From assembly GCF_014647975.1 (NCBI RefSeq), contig NZ_BMQF01000002.1:1-64000 (forward strand): 64,000 bases of DNA, read 5' to 3'. The first letter of the stretch is position 1. Every line of letters starts with the position of its first letter. The DNA is from Streptomyces fumigatiscleroticus. GTDB taxonomy: Bacteria; Actinomycetota; Actinomycetes; Streptomycetales; Streptomycetaceae. The notes below the pieces were generated by a model. The model worked only from the letters and a program-made list of their open reading frames with translations, was not told the origin of the DNA and made no database searches. Made by a program: the position numbers and the translations under genes. Positions 49,463 to 60,598 of this stretch are shown here, in pieces.

Positions 49463-50827
49463 TTGTCGGCTGCCACGGTCCTCGCCCCTCCGTCCCTCCC
49501 GCAGGCCCCCCGGGCCACCGTCACCGACTCCGCCCTCGTCCGGCGCGCCGTGAAGGCCGCCGCACTCGGCAACGCCATGGAGTGGTTCGACTTCGGGGTC
49601 TACAGCTATATCGCGGTGACGCTGGGCAAGGTCTTCTTCCCGTCCGGCAACCCGACCGCCCAGCTGCTCTCCACGTTCGGCGCGTTCGCCGCGGCGTTCC
49701 TGGTCCGTCCGCTCGGCGGCATGGTCTTCGGTCCGCTCGGCGACCGCGTGGGCCGCCAGAAGGTCCTCGCCGTGACCATGATCATGATGGCGGCGGGCAC
49801 CTTCGCGATCGGTCTGATCCCGTCCTACGCCTCGATCGGCGTCGGCGCCCCGGTCCTGCTGCTGGCCGCCCGGCTGGTGCAGGGCTTCTCCACCGGCGGC
49901 GAGTACGCGGGCGCCTCCACCTTCATCGCCGAGTACGCGCCCGACAAGCGGCGCGGCTTCCTCGGCAGCTGGCTGGAGTTCGGCACGCTGGCCGGCTACA
50001 TCGGCGGCGCGGGCCTGGTCACCCTGATGACGGCGCTGCTCTCCGCCGACGACCTCACCTCCTGGGGCTGGCGGATCCCGTTCCTGATCGCGGGCCCGAT
50101 GGGCATCGTCGGCCTGTATCTGCGGATGCGGCTGGAGGAGACCCCGGCGTTCGCCGCCGAGGCCCAAAAGGCGGAGGCCGCCCGGCGGAAGGTGCCGCTG
50201 CGCGAGATGATCACGGGCCAGTGGAAGGCGCTGCTGCTCTGCGTGGGCCTGGTCCTGGTCTTCAACGTCACCGACTACATGCTGCTGTCGTACATGCCGA
50301 GCTATCTCACCAGTGAGCTGCACTACGACGAGACGCACGGCCTGCTGGTGGTGCTGGCCGTGATGGCGCTGATGATGGTCGTCCAGCCCTTCGCGGGCGC
50401 GCTGACCGACCGGGTCGGCCGCCGCCCGGTGATCGCCGCCGGCTGCGCGGGCTTCCTGCTGCTGTCGGTCCCGGCCCTGCTGCTGATCCGCCAGGGCAGC
50501 CTGGCGGCCGTGGGGCTCGGCATGGCCGCCCTGGGCTCGCTCCTGGTCTGCTTCACCGCCGCGATGCCCTCGGCCCTGCCCGCCCTGTTCCCCACCCGGG
50601 TCCGCTACGGCTCCCTGTCCATCGGCTTCAACGTCTCCGTGTCCCTCTTCGGCGGCACGACCCCGCTGGTGGTGACGGCCCTGATCGGCGCCACGGGCGA
50701 CATGATGATGCCCGCGTACTACATGATGGCGGCGGCCGTGGTCGGCGGCGTCGCGGTCTGGTTCATGACCGAGTCGGCGGGCCGCCCCCTGCCGGGCTCG
50801 GCCCCGTCGGTGGAAGACCGCCGGTAG
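49463..50827 (+). CDS. MFS transporter, metabolite:H+ symporter (MHS/ProP-like)
   Basis: A 454-residue 12-span permease of the MHS family. Motifs are 'NAMEWFDFGVYSYIAVTLGKVFFP' in pieces (MHS N-terminus), 'GPLGDRVGRQKVL' (motif A) and 'LVQGFSTGGEYAGASTFIAEYAP' (ProP/KgtP hallmark). Relatives import proline/betaine, citrate or alpha-ketoglutarate with protons or sodium. The TTG start at 49463 fits the family's usual N-terminal distance to the first span; AGGTAGG is upstream. Confidence 0.9.
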   Translation: MSAATVLAPPSLPQAPRATVTDSALVRRAVKAAALGNAMEWFDFGVYSYIAVTLGKVFFPSGNPTAQLLSTFGAFAAAFLVRPLGGMVFGPLGDRVGRQKVLAVTMIMMAAGTFAIGLIPSYASIGVGAPVLLLAARLVQGFSTGGEYAGASTFIAEYAPDKRRGFLGSWLEFGTLAGYIGGAGLVTLMTALLSADDLTSWGWRIPFLIAGPMGIVGLYLRMRLEETPAFAAEAQKAEAARRKVPLREMITGQWKALLLCVGLVLVFNVTDYMLLSYMPSYLTSELHYDETHGLLVVLAVMALMMVVQPFAGALTDRVGRRPVIAAGCAGFLLLSVPALLLIRQGSLAAVGLGMAALGSLLVCFTAAMPSALPALFPTRVRYGSLSIGFNVSVSLFGGTTPLVVTALIGATGDMMMPAYYMMAAAVVGGVAVWFMTESAGRPLPGSAPSVEDRR

Positions 50828-50923
50828 TCCACGACCGACACATATCCCGGGCCCCGGCCTGGAACCATGGCCTCCGTCTCACCGTCCGTACTCTGACCAC
50901 GGCATGACGGAGGCAACGGGGCC

Positions 50924-52021
50924 ATGCTCACACTCTCGCGGAGACACGTCCGCGTACTCACGCTCGTCCTGGCACTGCTCGCCGTACAGTTCGGCTCGCT
51001 GCTCGCCCCGGCGCACGCGTGCGGCTGCGGCGCGATGGTGCCGGACGGCGGCCGGCATCTCTCCGTGGGCGGGGAGGTGTCCGTGGTCCGCTGGGACGGC
51101 CGGCAGGAGCAGATCGTGATGAGCCTGACCGTCCACGGGGACGCCGACCGCGCCGCCTGGATCATGCCGGTGCCGCACCGGGCGACGGTGCGCCTGGGCG
51201 ACCAGGCACTGTTCGACGAGCTCTCCGCCGCGACCGCCCCGGTCCACCGCGACCGGTACCACTTCTGGCCCCAGGACGGCGACTGGCCGCTCGTCACCGG
51301 GGACGACATGGCGGGGGCTCCCCCGGCGCCCGGGGCGGACGCGGGCGTCGGCGTGGTCGGCCGCCGGCGCCTGGGCCCCTTCGACGTGGCCCAGCTGACG
51401 GCCGCCGACCCCGACGCCCTCGGCACCTGGCTGGACACCCACGGCTTCACCTTCCCGCCCCGGCTGGCCCGGGCGCTGGAGCCGTACGTCGACCGGCGCT
51501 GGGAGTACGTCGCGGTCCGGCTTGCCCCGGAGACCGGCGGCGCCCCGCTCACCGGCACCCTCGATCCGCTCCACCTCACCTTCGCCGCCGACGCCCCCGT
51601 CTACCCGATGCGGCTCTCCCGCCTGGCGGCCACGCCGCAGTCGCTGCGCCTGTACGTCCTGGCCGCCCACCGGATGCAGCCGCGCTCCGCCATCGGCGGC
51701 GAGCCGCCCCACGTCTCCTACGCCGGCCGCCCGGCCGCGAGCTCCGGACCGCTGGCCGAGCTGGCCGCGGGCACGCCGTACCTGACCGCGATCGACCAGG
51801 AGTTCCCCCGGCCCGAGAACATCTCGGGCGACCACGAGCTGCGCCGCGCGGCGCACGACACCGCCTACCAGCAGGTGATCTACGAGGATCGCCTGCTCAC
51901 CGTGGCCGGCCTCCCGGCCTGGCTGCTGACGGCCGGGGGCGGGTCCGCCCTGGCCGTGACGGTGATCACCGTGGTCACCGTACGGCGGTCCCGGCGCCCC
52001 TTGGCACCGGGAACCGCCTGA
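50924..52021 (+). CDS. DUF2330 secreted, membrane-anchored protein
   Basis: A 365-residue extracellular protein. It has a signal peptide with 'AHACGCGAMVPDG' straight after it, the DUF2330 hallmark Cys cluster. The body contains 'MSLTVHGDADRAAWIMPVPHRATV', 'YVAVRLAP' and 'YPMRLSRLA', and a C-terminal span 'AWLLTAGGGSALAVTVITVVTV' is followed by basic residues. DUF2330 function is unknown. ATG at 50924. Separate from its neighbours, though 79 bases before an O-methyltransferase gene in the same direction. Confidence 0.85.
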   Translation: MLTLSRRHVRVLTLVLALLAVQFGSLLAPAHACGCGAMVPDGGRHLSVGGEVSVVRWDGRQEQIVMSLTVHGDADRAAWIMPVPHRATVRLGDQALFDELSAATAPVHRDRYHFWPQDGDWPLVTGDDMAGAPPAPGADAGVGVVGRRRLGPFDVAQLTAADPDALGTWLDTHGFTFPPRLARALEPYVDRRWEYVAVRLAPETGGAPLTGTLDPLHLTFAADAPVYPMRLSRLAATPQSLRLYVLAAHRMQPRSAIGGEPPHVSYAGRPAASSGPLAELAAGTPYLTAIDQEFPRPENISGDHELRRAAHDTAYQQVIYEDRLLTVAGLPAWLLTAGGGSALAVTVITVVTVRRSRRPLAPGTA

Positions 52022-52099
52022 CGAGGGCACGGCCCGCGGTTATCTTCGTTCAGGGCATCCACGCAGAGGGCCTGAAGAGGCAGACGAAAGGCACGGTGC

Positions 52100-52771
52100 A
52101 TGAGCGACTCGCAGCGCTGGGACGACGTCGACGACTACTTCTCCGCCCACCTCACGCCGGACGACGAGCCGCTGGCGGCGGCCCTGGCCGACAGCGACGC
52201 CGCCGGGCTTCCGCAGGCCAATGTCACCGCTCTCCAGGGCAAGCTGCTCCAGCTCCTCGCGGAGATCCAGGGAGCCCGCCGCATCCTGGAGATCGGCACG
52301 CTCGGCGGCTACAGCACCATCCGGCTGGCCCGCGCGCTGCCGGCCGACGGCCGCCTGATCTCTCTGGAGTACAGCGCCCGGCACGCCGAGGTGGCCACCC
52401 GCAACATCGCCCGCGCGGGCCTGGACAAGCTCGTCGAGATGCGGGTCGGCCCGGCGCTCGAGTCGCTGCCCGCGCTCGCCGACGAGCACCCGCCCCCGTT
52501 CGACCTGGTCTTCATCGACGCCGACAAGGGCAACAACCCGCACTACCTGGAGTGGGCCCTGAAGCTCACCCAGCCGGGCAGCCTGATCGTCGTCGACAAC
52601 GTGGTGCGCGGCGGCCGGGTCGCCGACGCCGGCAGCGCCGAGCCGGACGTGCGGGGCTCCCGCGCCGCCATCGAGATGATCGGCAGCCACCCCCGGCTGA
52701 CCGGCACGGCGATCCAGACGGTGGGCAGCAAGGGCTACGACGGCTTCGCCCTGGCCCGCGTCACCGGGTGA
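52100..52771 (+). CDS. O-methyltransferase (caffeoyl-CoA OMT/COMT-like family 3)
   Basis: A 223-residue SAM-dependent O-methyltransferase. The core has 'RILEIGTLGGYSTIRLARAL' (motif I), 'LISLEYSARHAEVATRNIARAG' (motif II), 'FDLVFIDADKGNNPHYLEWALK' (metal-site Asp, catalytic Lys) and 'IVVDNVVRGGRV' (second metal ligand Asp-Asn). This is the divalent-metal-dependent catechol/caffeoyl-CoA type. The substrate is not predictable. The first 10-40 residues are acidic and variable. Confidence 0.9.
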   Translation: MSDSQRWDDVDDYFSAHLTPDDEPLAAALADSDAAGLPQANVTALQGKLLQLLAEIQGARRILEIGTLGGYSTIRLARALPADGRLISLEYSARHAEVATRNIARAGLDKLVEMRVGPALESLPALADEHPPPFDLVFIDADKGNNPHYLEWALKLTQPGSLIVVDNVVRGGRVADAGSAEPDVRGSRAAIEMIGSHPRLTGTAIQTVGSKGYDGFALARVTG

Positions 52772-52821
52772 CCCGACGATCCGGCGACCGGGTGACCGGG
52801 TGACCGAGCGGTTCCCCGGCG

Positions 52822-53214
52822 TCACACCTCGTGGAAGAACCCGACGTTGACGCTGCGCGGCGCGGTGCGGTCCTGGATGACGACCTCACCGCTGCCGCCC
52901 CGGGGCAGCGGCACGGTGCCGCCGTAGGCGACGGGCCTGGCCTGATCGCCGACCGTCAGCCGCACCTCGGCGGACGGGTCGGCCTGCGAGCCGCGCAGCC
53001 AGGTCAGCTGCCAGCCCCCGTCGGGCCCGCACAGGAACTCCAGATGCACCCGGGAGACGAACAGCCAGTCGTCCGGCGTGGCCAGCCGGCACACGGAGCC
53101 GTCCCGGCCCACCCGCAGCGCGGAGCCCGGCTCGCTGGGCGCGTCGGCCATGAGCATGCCGGCCGTGGCACCCTCCGCCGCCGCGGAGACGGCGGCCATG
53201 GTGAGTTCGAGCAC
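52822..53214 (-). CDS. Small beta-rich conserved hypothetical protein
   Basis: A 130-residue protein, nearly all strand after residue 30: 'SALRVGRDGSVCRLATPDDWLFVSRVHLEF', 'WQLTWLRGSQADPSAEVRLTVGDQ' and 'GGTVPLPRGGSGEVVIQDR'. The R-V-G-R and S-R-V-H pattern recalls FHA domains (R-x-G-R...S-x-x-H), which bind phosphothreonine, so a compact FHA-like fold is possible. GTG at 53214 with AAGGAG upstream. Monocistronic and divergent from the DUF1992 gene. Confidence 0.6.
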   Translation of the reverse strand: MLELTMAAVSAAAEGATAGMLMADAPSEPGSALRVGRDGSVCRLATPDDWLFVSRVHLEFLCGPDGGWQLTWLRGSQADPSAEVRLTVGDQARPVAYGGTVPLPRGGSGEVVIQDRTAPRSVNVGFFHEV

Positions 53215-53366
53215 GTGCGCTCCTTCGGAGTTCAGGGACCTGTTCGGCGACGACCGGGTACGGCGGCCCGGAACCGCCTTGCGCGGCGGCCGGGCCGGCG
53301 TGCCGGCCGGCTGCCGCCGCCGCATAGTAAATCGCCCGGCGCCGCGGTGTCCGGCACAATGGCGGC

Positions 53367-53774
53367 ATGACCGAGCGGAAGCCACCTGGTGTCGACTTCG
53401 GTTCTTTCGTCGACAAGCAGATCCGGGACGCGGCGGCACGCGGCGACTTCGACCGGCTGCCGGGCGCGGGCGAGCCGCTGCCGGACGAGGTGGACTCCTC
53501 GTACGACGAACTGTGGTGGATCAAGCGGAAGATGGCCCGCGAGGGCCTGTCGGTCCTGCCGCCGACCCTGGCGCTGCGCAAGGAGGCCGAGGACGCGCTG
53601 GAGGCGGCCGCGCGGGCCCCGTCCGAGCGAGCCGTGCGGAAGATCGTCGAGGAGATCAACGTCAAGATCCGCGACGTCATGTACAAGCCGCCGCCCGGCC
53701 CCCCGCTGGGCCTGAAGCCCTACGACGTCGACGAGGTCGTACGCCGGTGGCGGGAGCGCCGGGCGGCGGAATGA
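53367..53774 (+). CDS. DUF1992 (DnaJ homologue subfamily C member 28-like conserved region)
   Basis: A 135-residue protein with the DUF1992 signature 'VDKQIRDAAARGDFDRLPGAGEPL' in pieces and 'LWWIKRKMAREGLSVLPPTLALRKEAE'. The family is shared by bacterial small proteins and the C-terminus of eukaryotic DNAJC28; function unknown, J-domain absent here. ATG at 53367. Length is normal for bacterial members. Confidence 0.88.
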   Translation: MTERKPPGVDFGSFVDKQIRDAAARGDFDRLPGAGEPLPDEVDSSYDELWWIKRKMAREGLSVLPPTLALRKEAEDALEAAARAPSERAVRKIVEEINVKIRDVMYKPPPGPPLGLKPYDVDEVVRRWRERRAAE

Positions 53775-53835
53775 GGCTTCTCCGCGGGTGCGGTGCGCCT
53801 CGAAGTGCCAGGGGTGCCAGGGGTGCCAGGGGTGT

Positions 53836-54522
53836 TCAGAGGTGCAGCAGCCGGTCGGCCAGCTCCCGGTAGTCCCTCAGGGCCAGCCGGAGCTGCTCGG
53901 TGTCGGCGGAACCGCCGGGCCTGCCGTCGCCCGCGTCCCCCGACTGCCAGGACATGCGCAGCGTACGGCGGCGCCGCGTCACGGCCTCCGTGAAACGGGA
54001 GGCGATCTCCTCCAGGACGCGGTCGGCCTCCTCGACGGCGGCTCGGGGTTCGTCGACGAAGCCGGCGACCGCGTGCTGGAGATGCATTCCGAGCTTGTCG
54101 GACTCCTCGTGCGGGACCAGCCGCGTGCCGTGCGCACCGCCCTGTGGGCGCACGCCGGGAACGCCGTTGCCGGCGTGCGTGCCGGAGATGCCGCTACTGG
54201 CGTGCGTGCCGGGGCCTCTGTCGGCGTCCGCGCCGGAGGCGTCGTCCCCGGCGTGCGTGCCGGAGGCGGGGGTGTCCGCCTCCGTCGCGGCCCGGGTGTC
54301 CGCCGGCTGCTCCGTGGCGGTGTTCCCGGTGCCGCCGCGGTGCAGGCCGGGCGTGGTCTCGGCGCGGGTGCCGGCGGTGTGGTCGGCACGGGCGCCGGGC
54401 GGCACCTCGGGCGCCTCGTCCCGCACCGGGCCGGTGCCCAGGGCGGTCTCCCCGCGCGCGTCGGGGGCCTTCTGGCCGCGCCCGGCAGAAGCGCCGCCGG
54501 TCGGCCGGGTCACATCGGACAT
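53836..54522 (-). CDS. Hypothetical protein with disordered Gly/Thr/Ala-rich N-terminus and helical C-terminal domain
   Basis: A 228-residue protein. Residues 1-130 are low complexity with repeated 'GTHAG/GTHASSG/GTHAGNG' units. Residues 135-228 are helical ('DKLGMHLQHAVAGFVDEPRAAVEEADRVLEEIASRFTEAV'). The helical part shares 'F(V)D.P..AV.EADR.L.E' with the upstream gene, so the two are related. Only 5 bases separate it from that gene; co-transcription is nearly certain. Family not named; occurs as a Streptomyces pair in my recollection. Confidence 0.62.
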   Translation of the reverse strand: MSDVTRPTGGASAGRGQKAPDARGETALGTGPVRDEAPEVPPGARADHTAGTRAETTPGLHRGGTGNTATEQPADTRAATEADTPASGTHAGDDASGADADRGPGTHASSGISGTHAGNGVPGVRPQGGAHGTRLVPHEESDKLGMHLQHAVAGFVDEPRAAVEEADRVLEEIASRFTEAVTRRRRTLRMSWQSGDAGDGRPGGSADTEQLRLALRDYRELADRLLHL

Positions 54523-54527
54523 GTGCC

Positions 54528-55214
54528 TCAACTCTCCTTCGCCTGACGCCTGTTGACGGCCCACGGCAGATGGTTGCCGCGGGCGGGTGCCCGCCGGCCG
54601 CCGTGCGCGGCGGCATCGCGCCGGCCGCTGCCGGGCCGGCCGGTGCCGTCGTGCCGGTCGGTGCGGACCAGCTCTTCGAACAGCGAGCGGGCCTCGACCA
54701 TGGCCTCGCGCAGCTCCTCCGTGCCCGCGACACCGTCCGGCGAGCCGGTCGTGCGCGCCTGCGCGACGCGGTGCACGCGCCGGTAGCCGTTCACCTGGCG
54801 GGCGTGGTGCACGGACAGCGCGTCGAGCTGCTCCTCGTACTGCCCGCCGTCCGGGTAGCCGCGGGCGCCGGCCAGCTCCGCGAGCAGCCGGTCGGCCTCG
54901 GCGACCGCGTCCTGCGGGGAGTCGACGAAGCGCTCCTGCGCGGCGGTCCAGCGGGCCTCGAACCGCTCGCGTTCGGCCGGCTCCAGCGGCCGGGTGCGCA
55001 GCGATCCGTGGCGCTCGACACGCTCGGCGAGCTCGCGCTCGGCGGCCTTGGTGTCCCCGTCGTGCCGGGACACGGCCCGGTCGTACTCGGGCCCGAAACG
55101 CCGTCGCAGGTCCGGGCCGCCGTGCGTCCCGCGGGAGCGCAGGGTCAGGACGGCCGCGACGATGACGACGGCCGCCACGATCAGGATCAAAGCGATGATC
55201 ACGCCTGTGGACAT
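54528..55214 (-). CDS. Single-span membrane protein with helical cytoplasmic domain
   Basis: A 228-residue protein with an N-terminal anchor ('VIIALILIVAAVVIVAAVLTL', residues 5-25), a helical domain ('RRRFGPEYDRAVSRHDGDTKAAERELAERVERHGSL' in pieces, 'AQERFVDSPQDAVAEADRLLAELAGARGYP') and a basic disordered tail. It shares the 'FVD.P..AV.EADR.L' motif with the downstream gene product, suggesting duplication and a joint complex with one partner in the membrane. ATG at 55214. Function unknown. Confidence 0.7.
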   Translation of the reverse strand: MSTGVIIALILIVAAVVIVAAVLTLRSRGTHGGPDLRRRFGPEYDRAVSRHDGDTKAAERELAERVERHGSLRTRPLEPAERERFEARWTAAQERFVDSPQDAVAEADRLLAELAGARGYPDGGQYEEQLDALSVHHARQVNGYRRVHRVAQARTTGSPDGVAGTEELREAMVEARSLFEELVRTDRHDGTGRPGSGRRDAAAHGGRRAPARGNHLPWAVNRRQAKES

Positions 55215-55383
55215 GAATGCCTTCCGGGTTCGCCTTCCGGGTTCGCCTGAGGGGGTTCTCGCCCCGACCGGCTCTCCCCACGGGCCGGTTATGTGTTCGG
55301 GTGTCCCCGAAGTCGCCCGTCATGCCCCGGCGTTGTCATATTCGGTTGCGTGCCGCCCGGGGGCCGTCCCGAGAATGCGGGGC

Positions 55384-55875
55384 ATGACCTGGACCGTCTC
55401 CCCGGAGCCGTACGACTCCCCTGTCGCCGCCGCCCTCTGGCGGGCCTACTACACGGAGGTCAGCGACCGCTGGTACCTGTTGCACGAGGGGCGGCGCACC
55501 GACCCCGGCGAGCTGGAGCGGGGGATCGCCGCGCACACCGGCGCCGACCTCGCCCCGCCCCGCGGCCGGCTGCTGGTCGCCCGGTACGGGGGCGAGCCGG
55601 CCGGCACCGCGGGCGTACGGCTGCTGGACGGGGCGACCGCCGAGCTGACCCGGGTGTTCCTCCGTGCGGGGATGCGCGGCCGGGGCGGCGCCGCGCTGCT
55701 CGTCCGGGCCGCCGAGGACGCGGCCCGCGCGCTGGGCGCGGGCCGGATGGTCCTGGACACGCGCGGCGACCTCGTCGAGGCCCGCGCGCTGTACGCGCGG
55801 CTCGGCTACACGGAGACCGGGCCGCACAACGACGCCCCGTACGCCGAGCACTGGTTCGCCAAGCCCCTCGGCTGA
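55384..55875 (+). CDS. GNAT-family N-acetyltransferase
   Basis: A 163-residue GCN5-type acetyltransferase with the acetyl-CoA loop 'LRAGMRGRGGAALLVRAAEDAARALG' in pieces (motif A, R-G-x-G-G/A), 'LLDGATAELTRVFL' (beta-4) and 'LDTRGDLVEARALYARLGYTETGPH' (motif B, 'ARLGY'). The substrate is unknown. ATG at 55384. It converges with the downstream MFS gene with an 8-base gap. Confidence 0.88.
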   Translation: MTWTVSPEPYDSPVAAALWRAYYTEVSDRWYLLHEGRRTDPGELERGIAAHTGADLAPPRGRLLVARYGGEPAGTAGVRLLDGATAELTRVFLRAGMRGRGGAALLVRAAEDAARALGAGRMVLDTRGDLVEARALYARLGYTETGPHNDAPYAEHWFAKPLG

Positions 55876-55883
55876 CCGGCGCC

Positions 55884-58034
<2,151 letters not shown>

Positions 58035-58143
58035 TTATGGCCTGTTGAGTCCTGTTCGGAGCCGGGAATCCGGGGGGTCGGCCCGGAAATCTGTGAAGAA
58101 GATCTGCATAATCTCTGGAGTTCGCAAGGGGAGGGACGAACAC

Positions 58144-59406
58144 GTGGAACAGCCCAAGGGCCACCCGTGTCCGGAGTGCGGGGCACCCAGGGAGCCGGAC
58201 GGCACGCCGTCCTGCGCGTGCGGCCGCCGCGCGGCCGAAGCGCTCCGCGAGGCGCGCACCGCCCAGGCGGCAGCGGCTGAGGACTTCACCCCGCTGCGGA
58301 TCCGCCCGTACGTCGAACTGGAGACCGGTCCGAAGGACGGCGAGCCCGTGACCGGAACCGGGAACGAGGACGACGGCGGAGCCCGGACGGGCATCACGGA
58401 CGGGGCCGCAGCGGCACCGGCGGACTCCGAGACGACCATGCTGCTGAGCGCTCCGGTGAAGGCCGCCACGACCGCGCCCCCGGCCGCCACGACGGCGCCC
58501 CCGGCCGCCCCGGAAGAGCCGCGGGACACCCCCGCGGAAGCCCGCCCCACCACACCGTCCCCATCCGCACCGGCGGAAGCCGGCGCCACCATGTCGCTGC
58601 GTCGCGTCGCCCCCGGGGCGGCACCGCCCGAGGCCGACGCAGCCTCCGTGCTGCCCACGCCCCTCGCGCCTCCGGCCGGCCGGCCCCGCGCCAACGACCT
58701 GCGGCTGTTCGAGCCCGCGGCAGGGACGGGGACGGTGTCCGGCCCGGGAACCCCGGACGGCGGGGCTCCGGATCCCTACGGCGCGGAGGACGGGGGGCCG
58801 CGCCGCCGGCGCCGGGGCACGCTGCTCGCCGCCGCGCTGGCCGTCGTGGCGGTCGTGGCGGCGGCCGGGTACGCCACCGGGCTGTTCGCCTACGAGACGC
58901 CCTCGCGGGACGAGTCGCTGCCGGACGGCGTACGGGTGAGCGTGCCGGCCACGTCGGCCAGTGCGGCCCCGACGGCCCCGGCCCCCTCCACCACGTCCGC
59001 GGCGCCGGCCTCCACCGCACCGTCCGTCTCCGCCGACGCGAGCGCCTCGCCCTCGCCGTCCCCGTCGGCGTCGAGCGGCTCGCCGACGCCGTCACCCTCG
59101 GCCGAGCCGTCGAAGACCCCGACCAGCGCCCAGGCCACCAGCAGCGCGGCGGAGACGTACGACGACCGCGGCGAGGAGGACACCGCCGTGCTGCGCCGCG
59201 GCGACCGGGGCGCGGAGGTCACCGAGCTCCAGCTGCGCCTGAACCAGCTCCACCTGTACATGGGCCAGGCCGACGGCACCTTCAACCGGCAGGTCGAGAA
59301 CGCGGTCCGCACCTTCCAGTGGGCCCGCGGTATCCGCACCGACGAGCCCGGCGTCTACGGCCAGGCGACGCGCAGACAGCTGGAGACGGAAACGTCCCAG
59401 CCCTGA
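58144..59406 (+). CDS. Zinc-finger N-terminus, single-span protein with extracellular peptidoglycan-binding domain
   Basis: A 420-residue protein. Residues 7-27 carry four Cys ('CPECGAPREPDGTPSCACG'), a possible zinc ribbon in the cytoplasm. A disordered Ala/Pro/Thr region runs to about 215, followed by a basic patch and a membrane span (about 225-248), a Ser/Pro/Thr-rich spacer, and a C-terminal PG_binding_1 domain ('LRRGDRGAEVTELQLRLNQLHLYMGQADGTFNRQVENAVRTFQWARGI' in pieces). It probably links a cytosolic module to peptidoglycan. GTG at 58144 with AGGGGAGGG upstream. Confidence 0.82.
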   Translation: MEQPKGHPCPECGAPREPDGTPSCACGRRAAEALREARTAQAAAAEDFTPLRIRPYVELETGPKDGEPVTGTGNEDDGGARTGITDGAAAAPADSETTMLLSAPVKAATTAPPAATTAPPAAPEEPRDTPAEARPTTPSPSAPAEAGATMSLRRVAPGAAPPEADAASVLPTPLAPPAGRPRANDLRLFEPAAGTGTVSGPGTPDGGAPDPYGAEDGGPRRRRRGTLLAAALAVVAVVAAAGYATGLFAYETPSRDESLPDGVRVSVPATSASAAPTAPAPSTTSAAPASTAPSVSADASASPSPSPSASSGSPTPSPSAEPSKTPTSAQATSSAAETYDDRGEEDTAVLRRGDRGAEVTELQLRLNQLHLYMGQADGTFNRQVENAVRTFQWARGIRTDEPGVYGQATRRQLETETSQP

Positions 59407-59410
59407 ACAG

Positions 59411-59690
59411 CGCCCCCAAGGGGCGCGGGGAACTGCGCGACCACCCACAACGACCCCGCAGACACGCCACGGGCACCACCCCGAAGGACCACAGAAAACC
59501 AGCCGCAGGGCAACGCCCCCAAGGGGCGCGGGGAACTGCGCGACCACCCACAACAGCCCCACAGACACGCCACGGGCACCACCCCGAAGGGCCACAAGGA
59601 ACCAGCCGCAGGGCAACGCCCCAAGGGGCGCGGGGAACTGCGCGACCAGCCACAACGACCCCGCAGACGACTACACACCGCAGACGACTA
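59411..59690. repeat. 103-bp tandem repeat (Streptomyces intergenic repeat)
   Basis: The motif CGCCCC(C)AAGGGGCGCGGGGAACTGCGCGACCA, palindromic at its left (GCGCCCC...GGGGCGC), starts at 59411, 59514 and 59617, exactly 103 bases apart. The intervening bases are also conserved. This 'GGGGCGCGGGGAACTGCGCGACC' core is, from memory, one of the most widespread intergenic repeats in Streptomyces. The tract carries no gene and may act as terminator for the converging genes. Confidence 0.85.
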
Positions 59691-59740
59691 CGCACCGCGG
59701 AAGCCGCCGCACCGCGGAAGCCGCCGCACCGCCCCCCCCG

Positions 59741-60418
59741 TCAGTCCGTGACCACGCGCAGCCGGATCCCCCGCCCCCCGTCCCCCTGCTCGCAGGCTTC
59801 GACCCGCACCTGCGTCAGATCCCGCACCAGCACGTCCGGACGGTGGAAGCCGGCCCGCGGGCCGACGCCGACGACCCGCATGCCGGCGGCGCGCCCGGCC
59901 GCGATGCCGGCGCCGGAGTCCTCGAAGACGACGCAGTCGGCGGGGGCGACGCCCAGTTCGGCGGCGCCCTTGAGGAAGCCCTCGGGGTCGGGCTTGCTGG
60001 CGCCGACCGACTCGGCGGTGACGCGGACCTCCGGCAGGTCCAGTCCGGCGGCGGCCATGCGGGCCGTGGACAGGGCGACGTCGGCGGAGGTGACGAGGGC
60101 GTGCGGCAGCCCGCTCAGCGAGGCGAGGAACTCCGGCGCCCCGGGGATCGCGACGACGCCCTCGGTGTCGGCGGTCTCCTCGGCGAGCATGCGCGCGTTG
60201 TCGGCGTGGTTCTGCTCCATGGGCCGGCCGGGCAGCAGCAGGGCCATCGACGCGTACCCCTGCCGCCCGTGGACGACCTTCATGACCTCGTCGCCGTCCA
60301 GTCCGTGCCGCTCGGCCCAGCGCCGCCAGATGCGTTCGACGCTGGCGTCGGAGTTCACGAGGGTGCCGTCCATGTCCAGCAGCAGGGCGCGGGCGGTGAG
60401 AACGGTGGTGGCCGTCAT
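59741..60418 (-). CDS. HAD-family (IA) phosphatase
   Basis: A 225-residue HAD-IA hydrolase: motif I 'LLLDMDGTLVNSDA' (nucleophile Asp), motif II 'ALVTSADVALS', motif III 'VGASKPDPEGFLKGAAELG' (Lys) and motif IV 'CVVFEDSGAGIAAGRAAGM'. The helical cap is the beta-phosphoglucomutase/glycerol-3-phosphatase type, so a small phosphosugar or polyol phosphate is the likely substrate. ATG at 60418. Monocistronic. Confidence 0.9.
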   Translation of the reverse strand: MTATTVLTARALLLDMDGTLVNSDASVERIWRRWAERHGLDGDEVMKVVHGRQGYASMALLLPGRPMEQNHADNARMLAEETADTEGVVAIPGAPEFLASLSGLPHALVTSADVALSTARMAAAGLDLPEVRVTAESVGASKPDPEGFLKGAAELGVAPADCVVFEDSGAGIAAGRAAGMRVVGVGPRAGFHRPDVLVRDLTQVRVEACEQGDGGRGIRLRVVTD

Positions 60419-60598
60419 CGGCAGGCTCCAAGACGCGGGAGGAAGTGACCGTTGCCCGGCGGTACGGGTCGCAGGGGTACAGAGCGGCCCCGCCCGCCGG
60501 TCAGGGGAAGCGGGCGGGAACCACTTTGTTTCTCCACGGTACAAAACAATCCGGGCGTTACGCCACCGCCTTCGCCGATCGTTCATCCGCCGTTCGGC

